From Gnetum montanum (taxonomy: Eukaryota; Streptophyta; Gnetopsida; Gnetales; Gnetaceae): a stretch of 64,000 bases of DNA. Below, one piece after another: positions 22,261 to 32,051 of this stretch; the first letter of the stretch is position 1; every line of letters starts with the position of its first letter. The position numbers and the translations under genes were made by a program. The DNA lies in the NCBI GenBank assembly GCA_015680685.1, contig MNCI01026937.1:380283-444282 (forward strand), given 5' to 3'. A model generated the notes under the pieces. That model was not told the origin of the DNA, made no database searches, and was given only the letters and a program-made list of their open reading frames with translations.

Positions 22261-23484
22261 AAAGAAGAAATTGAACAACTTCTAAAAGCTGGGTTCATCT
22301 ACCCCATTGCTGATAGTGAATGGGTTAGTGCATAAGTTATTGTGCCCAAAAAGGGAGGTAAATGGAGGGGTTGTATAGACTTTAGGCTACTAAACATGGC
22401 AACATTCAAAGACCACTTTCCATTACCATTCGTCGACCAAGTCTTAGACACCATTGTAGGGCATCACTACTATAGTTTTCTAGATGGATATAGTGGATAC
22501 AACCAAATCCAAATAGCATTAGAAGACCAAGCAAGGACCATGTTCACAAGTCCTTGGGGGACATTTGCATACAAACAGATGCTGTTTGGCTTGTGTAATG
22601 TTCCTGCAATGTTTCAATGTTTGGTTCTAAGTATCTTTTAGTAGAAAATAGGGAATGATGTAGAAGTCTTCATGGATGATTTCTCCACCTACGGAGTGAA
22701 CTTCGATCAAGCATTGGACCGATTAGATAAAGTACTAAAACAATGTGTTGAAATCAATTTAAGGTTCAGTTGGTAAAAAATTCATTTAATGGTCCAAGAA
22801 GGTGTAGTATTAGGGCATAATATTCCACAAACAGAGATAGAGGTAGACCTCGAAAAGATTAAATTCATCCAAGGAATCATGCATCAACCTGAAACTATAA
22901 AATACATCCGTTCATTCCTTGGACACATTAGCTATTATAGAAGATTCATAGAGAACTTTTCAAGGGTTGCAAAACCATTGGTTGAACTAATGAAAAAGGA
23001 TGTACCTTTCAAATGGACCAGAGAATGTGAGTTAGCTTTTCAAACTTTAAAAAAAAATCTTGTAGAAACACCTATTCTACAAGCTCTTGACTGGTCCAGA
23101 CCATTCCATATAATGATTGACGCATCCAAATTTACTTTAGGAGTTTTACTTACACAATTAGATGACAAGAAATGACCCTATTACATTCATTGTGCAAGTT
23201 AAAATATTGTTGGTGCATAACTCAATTACACCATAATGGAAAAGGAATTAATGGCTATGGTGTTTGCACTAGATAAGTTTAGGCACTATGTATTGGGCCA
23301 TAAGGTATTTGTACATACTAACCATAGTGTAATTCGGTTTCTGTTGAATAAACCAATGGTGAGCCCTTGCATCATACGATGGCTCATAATCCTACAAGAA
23401 TTCGATCTTACGATGATAGATCGTAAAGGCACTGAGAACGTTGTTGCTAATCATTTATCTAGGTTAAAATGGGACAACAAATAG
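22261..23484 (+). pseudogene. pol: Element 2 reverse transcriptase and RNase H (broken)
   Basis: RT motifs are LLKAGFIYPIADSEWV, IVPKKGGKWRGCIDFRLLN, FPLPFVDQVLDTIVGHHYY, YSGYNQIQIA and FGLCNVPAMFQC. The catalytic box VFMDDFSTYG is intact at about 22665-22694, unlike element 1. The connection has VVLGHNI and SFLGHISYYRRFIENFSRV. RNase H has MIDASKFTLG, EKELMAMVFALDKFRHYVLG, HTNHSV and VVANHLSRL. The third and fourth acidic positions are Asn, so RNase H would be inactive. Four stops or frameshifts separate otherwise long open pieces. Confidence 0.9.
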
Positions 23485-23689
23485 GATGAATATCTATTTT
23501 CTAATTGCTTTCCTGATGAATACCTCTTTGTAGGTGTAGTAAATAATCAATTAACCACAAAAATAATTTGGTATAGTAGCATTCTTACCTATCTCCTTAC
23601 ACAAGAAACATCACAAGAGTTGGATGCTAAAATGAAATAATAGTTTCTTCATTGAGCCAAATATTTCATGGAAATCAATGGATACCTTT

Positions 23690-25075
23690 ATAAGGTATGG
23701 CCTGTTTGCTTGGTCCGATGGTATGTTCCCAATGTAGATCAATTACAAGTTCTCCAAGACGCTCATGAGGGTCCTTGTGGGGTTCATTATGCTAGGAGAT
23801 GAACAACCATTAAAATATTTCTTGTAGGATATTATTGACCTACATTGTTCTAGGATGCTCATCATTTCATCCAATCTTGTGAGTGCTACCAATGTGATGG
23901 GGGAATGACTGCTAGAATGGAGGATCCGCAACAATGTGATGGGAAATTAATTTTATGGGGCCTATTACAATAATGTCCAATGGAAAAGCCTACATTATTG
24001 TTGTTGTTGACTATTTCACAAAGTGGGCAAAAGTAGCTGCTATTACGGATTGTATATCATCTACTATTGCATGATTTGTTCAACAAAAAATCATTAATAG
24101 GTTTGGTATGCCTTGTGCACTTATTTTGGATAATGATACACATTTTACAGGAGCGACTTTTCAAAAGTTGATGTAATGCTTAGGAGTTGAACACAAAATG
24201 ACTACACCATGCCACCCTCAAGAAAATGGTCAGGCTGAAGTAACCAATAGGGAGATTATGAAAATACTGACAAGAACNTGCTATTACGGATTGTATATCA
24301 TCTACTATTGCATGATTTGTTCAACAAAAAATCATTAATAGGTTTGGTATGCCTTGTGCACTTATTTTGGATAATGATACACATTTTACAGGAGCGACTT
24401 TTCAAAAGTTGATGTAATGCTTAGGAGTTGAACACAAAATGACTACACCATGCCACCCTCAAGAAAATGGTCAGGCTGAAGTAACCAATAGGGAGATTAT
24501 GAAAATACTGACAAGAACCATTAGCAAATATAGGCGAGACTAGAGCATGAAATTGAACGATGCTCTTTGGGCATACCGCTCCATGTGGAAACTCCCTATA
24601 GGCTACTCTCCCTACGAGTTAGTATACAGAAAACTCCCAACACTTCCTATTCAAGAAAAACTCCATGCACTATCCACAACATGTGACCTCAACCTTGACC
24701 TCAACCTAGCACAAAAAGAACGGTTAATGAACCTTAACCTGCTATATGAGAACCAATTAGTCACCCTATCATCTAATGAATTACACAAGACTTTCAATAA
24801 ACAACATCATGACCTAAAAATTAGTAAAGCTAAGTACCAACCGAGAGATAAGTTTCTTTATTAGAACCCCACACATGTGCCATAATGCACTAAATTTCAA
24901 ACACTGTGGGAAGGACCTTATATTATTCATGTAAATTTTCCTTCAGGAGCCATGATGATTTACAAACCTAAGAGCCTGGATAATAAATTTTTGGTCAACA
25001 TCCAACAAACCAAACCTTTCCATGAGCCTAGAACAACGAGTATCCATACTACCTTTGTTGGTGGACAACCCTACT
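23690..25075 (+). pseudogene. Element 2 integrase (broken, with assembly duplication)
   Basis: The zinc domain is better kept than in element 1: DAHEGPCGVHYARR, then SCECYQCDGGM with the CX2C pair. Core motifs are NFMGPI (the first catalytic Asp is lost in a small deletion near 23939, where element 1 has GIDFMGP), VVVDYFTKWAKV, LDNDTHFTGATF at the second Asp position, and GQAEVTNREI with the Glu. The C-terminus has LNDALWAYRSMWKLPIGYSP, YELVYRKLP and VNIQQTKPFHEP. The part 24038-24277 is repeated exactly at 24279-24518 around one N, which is an assembly effect. Confidence 0.85.
24038..24518. other. Exact 240-base duplication around a single N
   Basis: 24038-24277 and 24279-24518 are identical and meet at an N (24278). 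Everything around them has many substitutions relative to sibling elements. Identity plus an N at the junction points to two contig ends that were joined without merging their overlap. Confidence 0.9.
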
Positions 25076-27032
25076 TGCTCTTTTGAATCTCCTCCCTCAA
25101 ACTCAATTGTGGGGGAGATGGCCACCAGTGCTAACCATTCTAAGCCCTAAGCTCTTTTTGTATTTTTGTTTTACACATCTTTTTAATTTTACTCATTTTT
25201 TTTTACACCATCATTCACATTTTTACTATTTCTTTGTTTGATTTACTTTCATTCATCATATAATAAGTGCTCACGATGCTAGGTTGGACTATAATAATGT
25301 TGATTGCTAATGTTTGGTTATTGCCTTTGATTTTCAATGTTGATACTAAGATATGGTTCTTTTGATAAAAATAGGTAATGAGTCCATGTCGTCCATTTAT
25401 CCATTCAATGCTATGGTCTCCCTTGGCTTTGGAACTGTACTGTCCCTTTTTCCTAAGAAAAAATTATTAACAAATTGGTGACTTGGTATTCTTCAAACCA
25501 AGGAAGGACTCAATGGTTGAAAAGGGTGTGACTTCAAGGGGATTTGACACACTTGTGCTAGCTATTCTCTTGGGTACTTGGATTCTTTTCATTGGTTTTC
25601 TGTCATTATTCTATTGACCAAATGTTAGGAAGTTGAATGAATCTAAATAAGTCTTTACATTGTGTGGTTTTCATGCAAAAAAAAAAAAAAAAACTAGTGG
25701 AAATTCAAAGCACACCCCTTAGACATAATAAAGAAACATGGGCTGCAAACACTAGTTATGGAACTGGAAAGACATGTTACCCATGCCTGAAGGTTCCCTC
25801 TAACTAAGGCCCTTTCTCGATTCTTACTTTCCTATCTTTCTTTCCTTGATATAGTGATGACTTGATGGACGCATTCTTGTTACTTCATGAGGATGGGTTG
25901 GTCAAATGTACTGATGTGAGGTCACTGGATGTGGTTGGTGAGTCTGAACCTGGAATGAATTTTATTTAGTCACCTTAACCACATAATACACAAGGGACTC
26001 TACACAACCTTACTTTTGGGATTCCATTCCATTTTCTCCTCTCCTTCCATATTTCTTCCCATATTCCACCTCATTGCCAATTTTATGATTAGTCTATGTC
26101 TTGGTTGACGCATTGTTAGTCTTTGGTAAACTCTTGTGGGTAAGTTCTTAACCATTGTTTCCATATGTCATTTCAAGAGTCTACAGACTCTTTGATTTGC
26201 AGGTCTTTCAACGCATAAAAGGCATGAACCTGCTTTGGGGAGGACCCACTGGCATTCTTTTTTGGTGCAATTGTTAAGTTATTTTCCTTAAACATTCTTT
26301 GTAATCAACCATTTCTCGTTTCATCCCCATCCATGACATCGTTTTATTGGATTTACCATTGTTATTACCCTCATCTTCATTGTTCCTTTAGTTTTTCCAC
26401 CCTATCACTACTAGAGGTTCGCTCTTAGTCGTTGGGTCCCTGTCACAAATTTTTCCATTCAATTACCTATCTCACCCCTACACCTTGGGTAGTTATTAGT
26501 TAAAAACCTCTAACCCAGTATTTGCCATATCCACAACCCAGCCAATGCACTTATATCAAGACAAGGTATTAGCTGCATTATGGCTTAATTATCCTTGCTA
26601 ATTCATGATTGTGTTGTGTGTGTAGATGGCGATTACATGAACAATGGACTGGGATAGGAGGAAGCACTCAGGCTGGACTAGAGTTGGAGCATTTACGTAA
26701 GGAATAAGTTTGGTCATGTGGCTATGGATGAATAATGGAATGCACATTTCTGACATCGGTAGAAATGCGCCTCATTTTCTTTTCTCTTTCTCTTTCTCTT
26801 CAAGCTGTCAGATGAGGGTTTGGATGTCATCTATGTACAGTGTTCATGACAATGGGCGTGAACACCAATGTTGTAATATGTTTGTCGATCTATTCACCAG
26901 GCACTTTGAGTCTATTATTCCTTATCATTGTTAGTTCTTATTCCTTATCATTGTTAGTTCTCATTTAGTCAATAATCCCATACCTTCCCAATATTTTGTA
27001 AGAAACTCGAGGATGAGTTTTCATTCAATCGT
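25076..27032 (+). other. Element 2 non-coding 3' region
   Basis: Collinear with 14499-16446 of element 1: a T-rich tract, 'aataggtaatgagtcc' near 25371, a poly(A) run at 25676-25693, a conserved block at 26176-26257 and an acceptor-like site at 26596-26628. No domain is recognised. A 74-codon open frame at 26710-26934 has no sibling support. The repeated phrase 'cttattccttatcattgtta' at about 26916-26957 is a small direct duplication. Confidence 0.65.
26596..26628 (+). promoter_or_regulatory. Putative splice acceptor before ATGGC (element 2)
   Basis: TTGCTAAT is followed by 'gtgttgtgtgtgtag' and ATGGCGATT (ATG at 26626). The position relative to the 3' LTR and the sequence match elements 1 and 3. 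The frame closes after four codons. Confidence 0.42.
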
Positions 27033-27039
27033 GGGGGTA
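27033..27039 (+). promoter_or_regulatory. Polypurine tract of element 2
   Basis: GGGGGTA directly precedes the TGATGAG of the 3' LTR. Confidence 0.85.
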
Positions 27040-27860
27040 TGATGAGCTTCGATATCAGGTATGTGATATCAGAGCCTTCCAAGCGATATCGAACATCTAA
27101 TATCGGGGCCTGTCTTGTCACCTATGAATAAGAGGCAAACACACTTGGTTTGGTAATAGTTGGTAAATTAGTCTTAGTCCCTTACTTGAACTCTTGCCTT
27201 TTTCCCTTCTTAGATTTAGAATTATTTGTAAGTGCTCACAGTAGGAGTCATAAAGCGAACGGATCTTTATTTGAGCATTATGTACCTAAGCATACCTTAT
27301 GTTCAAAAATAAAGATGAACTTTGTGATAAACCTTGCAGTATTCATAATCACTTATTTAATGCTATTTATAGTTATTTAATGCTTTCCTTAGTTAATTAA
27401 TGTTCTCTCTCTCTTACCTTGTTAACTCTCCCAAGTAAGCACACTCAGTATAACCACTTCGAGCATGCATGAAACACTTGGTAACCTAGTAACGATTAGC
27501 ATTTGGTAATCCCAGTAGTGTTGCACTAGTTCAGGATGTGGATGGCAAGTGGGAACAGATGCTGGTGTTAGGACTAATTAGAGCATAGTCGATTAGTTAA
27601 ATTAAATTGATTACTTAATTAGTTCACTTCTCCCTTTGTAGCACCAGGACATAAAACATAAAAATATATAAAAATCATATATCTCAAGTTTACTTAACCA
27701 TACAATCACTCTATACAAGTAAGCTTGGGAAGACAATGATTGACTAACTCGTCTAGGTTTTGTAAACCCGCATAAGCACTTAGTCCTTGGAATTCAACCA
27801 GATCGTGCATGTACACTTGTATTTGTATGGTTGAGCATAAGGATACATCACCACTCATCA
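27040..27860 (+). repeat. 3' LTR of element 2
   Basis: TGATGAG to CTCATCA. It has a shorter GATATC tract than the 5' LTR, and the TATA box is mutated (TATGAATA near 27123). An AATAAAGATG signal lies near 27308. Followed by the GTTAT target duplication. Confidence 0.93.
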
Positions 27861-27865
27861 GTTAT

Positions 27866-28110
27866 GATGTAAAAAACTTGGTTGATTACCTATCAACATA
27901 AAGGTATAGCCAGTCATTAGTGTCAAACAACTAGAATTACTAGAGTTTAAGAAAACATGGAAGTAGAGTGCCTTGAATTTGTTAAGTATTCAAAGATAGA
28001 TATGTATATGAGGAAGTGAGGAAGACCAACACTAAAGAACTAGATAGCTTTAAGAAAGGTAACTTCATTGTTTTAAAGTATGATACTAAATTCTTTTAGT
28101 TGGTATAATT
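27866..28110 (+). pseudogene. Old chromovirus gag, second part
   Basis: Continues the gag cut at 17695. A frame reads DRYVYEEVRKTNTKELDSF, then KKGNFIVLKYDTKF. This corresponds to the end of the chromovirus gag core, where a pattern like EEF-LxQGxxSVxEYExxF is expected. Stops break the N-terminal half. Between here and 28560 a Lys/Asn-rich stretch may be the remains of the nucleocapsid, but no intact knuckle can be read. Confidence 0.6.
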
Positions 28111-28559
28111 TACTTTTCACCTATAGGATAATGAGGAAAATATGGTTAACCACGTTATTAATGGGTTAATTGATTTCATTCATATAGACTCAATTTCCCT
28201 TAGTTTGACAAAGTATAATCTAGACCACACTAAGGTATTGATGATAGAATAGAGTATGACTTTGAATAGAAAGAAGAAGCATGACCTTAGTAAGAGGAAG
28301 AGCCAACCTATGACAAATTTTGGAGGCTCTAAGTAAGATAGAACTTGTGAAAAAAATAAGAATTATAATGATGTATTTTTTTTCTTGTAGATAACCATGA
28401 AATTGTAGTTCAAGTGCTCAAATTACCATGCATGCCAAACTAGAACAAATAGAAGTTAAAAATTAAAACCTCAATAGCCAAAAAAATACAATAAGAAAGA
28501 AGGATAGAATAAGGATGGAAGATAGAGGGAGGATCTATGCTTTTATAGACCAACATATT

Positions 28560-29270
28560 GCTTATCAACGCAACATAGTCTTGAATACACCAAGTAATAT
28601 TTATGGTACCTTGTTTTTTATGTTATTTAATATTGAAGCTATCCATTCTTTTGTGGACCCTATGGCTATGAACCAATGATAGCTTAAGATAGTTTCCATG
28701 CACTCTCCCCTAGTGGTATAGACAACTAACTCTCCTAGTACAGTGCGTAAAGAGATGTGACCTTTACTAAAAATAGATATTTAGGGATTTTAATGGTGTA
28801 GTAACCTTATAGTTTTAAATCTCGAAGAGTATGATATAATCTTTTGGGTGAATTATTTATCTAAGTATGAAGGATGCTTAGATTATAGGTACAAGATTCC
28901 CATACTTTAATCTCCTTGTGGGAAAGAATTTCCAATCCCAATAAGTAAGATATAGATCAAAATCAACTTAGTAATAGCTAAGAAGTTTAAATAGTTGTAC
29001 AAGAAAAGCTATAATTGTTACATGATTTCAATACATGATGGACCTAAAGAAAATTTTGAGTAGATTTCAATGATGCAAGAAATATTAGATATGTTTAAGA
29101 AGAAATTTCCTAGGTTTCCTCCTAATAAAAATATTCCATTTAAAATTACAGTCATTCTTGGAACCCAACCAAATTTTGAGGGACCTCACAAGGTATCATC
29201 CATGGAACTTGTAAAGCTTAATATACATATTTAAGAGTTGATGAATAATTGGAACATATAATTCCTAATT
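28560..29270 (+). pseudogene. Old chromovirus protease to start of RT
   Basis: Fragments in order: GTLFFMLFNIEAIHSFVDPM resembles the chromovirus protease in which a GASHSFIS active site follows FxxxxA; here the active-site Gly-Ala is lost. Near 28855, LSKYEGCLDYRYKIP corresponds to the usual GMDWLxxxxAxIDC block. Near 29085, MFKKKFPRFPPNKNIPFKIT and GTQPNFEGPHKVSSMELVKL match the start of RT (FPxxLPGLPPxRxIxFxIxL, GTxPISxxPYRMxPxELxEL). No later RT motif is readable. The family is Del/Tekay-like. It is heavily decayed, clearly older than the inserted element 2. Confidence 0.6.
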
Positions 29271-29418
29271 AAAAAGAAAAGTTTTGATATGAAATATAAA
29301 CTATATAATTATCCTTCTATTATGAAGGGGTACCTCATCAAGAGTAGTTATAATCATTCATAATACCTTTAAAGATTTGACTTATGATAGTAAAGATTGA
29401 GAACTTTGAGTTTGTGTG

Positions 29419-29745
29419 GGTATGGAGTTGTAGAGTTGATAAAAATGAGTAAAAACTATTAGATGAAGGAGGATAAGAAGGTAAATCAATATCCCTTTTG
29501 TTAGTGTATAGGCTTAATCATGATTGTAGTAATGGATTATGTATAATGAATAGATGTTAAAGGAAGATAACTCTAAGAAACCCTCAAAGCATAACCCAGA
29601 TGCACTCATTTATTTTCAATTTTTACATTAATAATGTTTTTGTTTCTTTTTTTATTTGTATTTTCCATATCCATTTAATTATGTATAATATAAAATTTTA
29701 TATATATTTGATGTTTTTAATGACATATGAAAACAAGATGTCATA
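29419..29745 (+). repeat. Chromovirus LTR fragment, same family as 49288-55440
   Basis: Parallels 55106-55440: 'tatggagttgtagag', 'gaaggaggataagaag', 'aggaagataactctaagaaa', 'ccctcaaagcataacccaga' and the end 'tatttgatg...gatgtcata'. Only the 3' half is recognisable, directly after the RT relic. The old element therefore probably lost most of pol and the 5' part of this LTR. Confidence 0.6.
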
Positions 29746-29824
29746 AATAGTATTAGAGAAAATCATGATCTAGGACTAAGAATTGAAACAAATGTAATGG
29801 AAAATTTATTTCTTATTAAGTATT

Positions 29825-30804
29825 TAATGAGTGGCAAGGCACCCCTATGACCAACTATATGAATCACAAGCATTCATGCACGATTTGGTTGAATTCCATG
29901 GATGGGACTAGTTGTGGCATCTAGATCATTGTGTCTTGATTGCAGTTCGCTGTCTTCCCACTTGGACTAGTGGTAGCTTTGTCATGTATGGTTTAGTCCA
30001 AAGTAAGACATATGATAATTGATGTTATTTTGACCTTATGCTACTCTTAATGGTAATAAATAAATCAATTAATTAAGCTAATCAACAATGGTAAGTAAAG
30101 TCTAGACTAGCCTATGGACAATGAGTGTTTGTTCCTAGCTTACCGTACACATCCTTAACCCATCTATCCACTATTGAGATTATCAAATGCTATGCTACTA
30201 GGCAAACCAAACAATAATTCCATTGGGGTTACTAAGTGAATACATGTTTATGCTGTAAATTGGTCATGCTCATTTCACCAATTCATTAATATGCATGAAA
30301 ATGTAAATATTAACTAAGTACATGAAAAGTAAATTGCATAGAGAATAAATCTAATCTAAGTCAAAGTGCTGTAATGAATAAGAATCAATCTCAATATTAT
30401 TTCTGTTCATGGAATGTGTCTAGGTACATTGCCACTCAAATAAGACTCCATACCACTAACTCAAATCCACATTGCAGGCTCTCACTGATTGTTCTCTAAG
30501 ATTATGGAATAAAATTGCAAGAGTTCAACTACACTATTGACTAATTGACTCCCAAACCATGAGCCCAAGTGTTATATTTATAGGTTGGTAGACATCCCTC
30601 GATATTGGATATCCGATAACATAGCATGTGATTCGATATCGAAGCCAAGATATTGAAGCTAAGATATCGAGGCTAAGATATCAAAGCCAAGATATTAGAG
30701 CTAAGATATCAAGGCTAAGATATCTTAGTTGACCAAAAATTAAAATTTTATCAAACATATGTGACGTAGCATCAACGATATCCCAGCTAACTAATGATTC
30801 ATTA
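29825..30804 (-). repeat. Solo LTR of the Athila-like family, minus strand
   Basis: Read in reverse it starts TAATGAA (TGATGAG with two transitions) and ends CTCATTA. It is flanked by GTATT at 29820-29824 and 30805-30809, a perfect 5-bp duplication. It contains the usual U5, an AATAAA region and a TATA-like 'tatatttata' on the complement near 30573. No internal region is attached, so it arose by recombination between the LTRs of a former element. Its U3 carries a 14-bp tandem array listed separately. Confidence 0.85.
30635..30725. repeat. 14-bp tandem array with GATATC
   Basis: Six and a half units of consensus GATATCNARGCYAA, at 30635, 30649, 30663, 30677, 30691, 30705 and a half unit at 30719. 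It lies in the U3 of the minus-strand solo LTR, where other copies of the LTR have irregular GATATC palindromes. It looks like a local expansion of that tract. Confidence 0.9.
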
Positions 30805-30968
30805 GTATTCAAATAACAAGTTCAATATGTTAACTTAACAATGATATAAGAAGTATGATAATAAGACAACTTCAAAAGGTGAATAAGAAAGAAGAAGTAA
30901 ACTAAAATTCTAGCCCAAATAAGTGCATTAATTTGCAAGCCATCTCTTTTAGGCATCTCATTCTTCTT

Positions 30969-31909
30969 TGATGAGACGCGATATCACGTCATCCCCTACG
31001 ATATTGCATACACGATATCGCGGTCTGCCACCAAGTCTATAAATAAAAGGCGGCTCTCCCTTGTTTTCTCATCCTAGGCTACAAGTAGGGAAACTCTGGT
31101 AGATTGATCACTCCAGAGATAGAATATTTTCCATGTGCCCACAGTAGGAGTCCTAAAGTGAAAAGATATTTATTTGAGCAACATTGTACCTGAACATAAG
31201 TTGTGTACGGAAATAAAGACGAACTTCCTGGATAAACCTTGCAGTGCATAGAAGAGGATTTTATTTAATGTTATTTATTGCTTTCTCTCACACCCTTATC
31301 TCGTAGAACTTGAAATAAGTATGACTTGATTACGAGCATCTTGGTGTAACTACTTGGTATCCCAGTGGCGTATCTAGGATCTACGCTTGGTAATCCTAGT
31401 GGTAGTCGTGCACAAGGTCTAAGATGTATACGGATAATCAAGGAATGGATGCTCATCGCACTTAGGCTAGATTAGATTCTCTCAACCCTTCTAGTTAAGT
31501 GCTTCAGTATGACCATTTCGAGCACGTGCGTTACATGTGGTGATCCCAGTAACGATTAGCATTTGGTAGCCATGGTTGCATTAGTTCAAGGTGTGTACGG
31601 TAAGTGGGAACAGATGCTGATGCTAGGTAATTTAGACTTAGTCATTAGTTAGAGTTAGCGATTAGTTTCTCAACCCTTCAACTTGTTAGCATAGGAGAAA
31701 TAAAACATAAAAAGCTATAAAAATCATATACCTTGGACTTACTTAACCATACATCGTGATGACTACAAGTAAGTCTGGGAAGACAACAAATGGTTAACCT
31801 TAAGTGTTCCATGAGGAATGTAGGCATTTAGTCTGCAGAGTTCGATTGGATTGCACATGCTACGCTCATATTTGTATGGTTGAGTGTAGGGGTACCTTGC
31901 CACTCATCA
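30969..31909 (+). repeat. 5' LTR of element 3
   Basis: TGATGAG to CTCATCA, 941 bp. There are 69 bases of GATATC-type sequence before TATAAATA at 31038-31045. An AATAAAGACG signal is near 31213. It holds one copy of the segment around 'gacttgattacgagca' (31324) that is repeated in the solo LTR at 46621. Confidence 0.93.
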
Positions 31910-31910
31910 T

Positions 31911-31928
31911 AGGCACCGTTGTTGGGGA
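31911..31928 (+). promoter_or_regulatory. Primer binding site, tRNA-Asp (element 3)
   Basis: AGGCACCGTTGTTGGGGA follows the LTR after one base and matches the tRNA-Asp complement except for a few transitions. Confidence 0.85.
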
Positions 31929-32051
31929 CTAAGTGTTTCTGCGCTAAGTAGAACATAGGATATTACTCACATCGTTGGGAGCTTAAACGAACCTTATGGT
32001 TAATCAAATAAGAAAAATTAAATAACGGTTAAATAGCACACCGAATAAGAC

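Larger units (their letters stand above)
17701..27860 (+). mobile_element. Element 2: complete Athila-like Ty3/gypsy retrotransposon
   Basis: A second full-structure element of about 10.2 kb (including a 241-base assembly duplication). LTRs are at 17701-18542 and 27040-27860, with a tRNA-Asp primer site, gag, protease, RT, RNase H, integrase, a non-coding 3' region and a GGGGGTA polypurine tract. A perfect target duplication GTTAT flanks it at 17696-17700 and 27861-27865. It belongs to the same family as element 1 but is a distinct insertion, with a longer GATATC tract and its own substitutions. It landed inside an older chromovirus gag gene, so it is younger than that element. Scattered stops make it non-functional. 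Confidence 0.95.

Noticed and set aside
30635-30725. Regular repeats that could suggest a CRISPR-like array
   Set aside because: The 14-bp units are contiguous without unique spacers and lie in a plant LTR.
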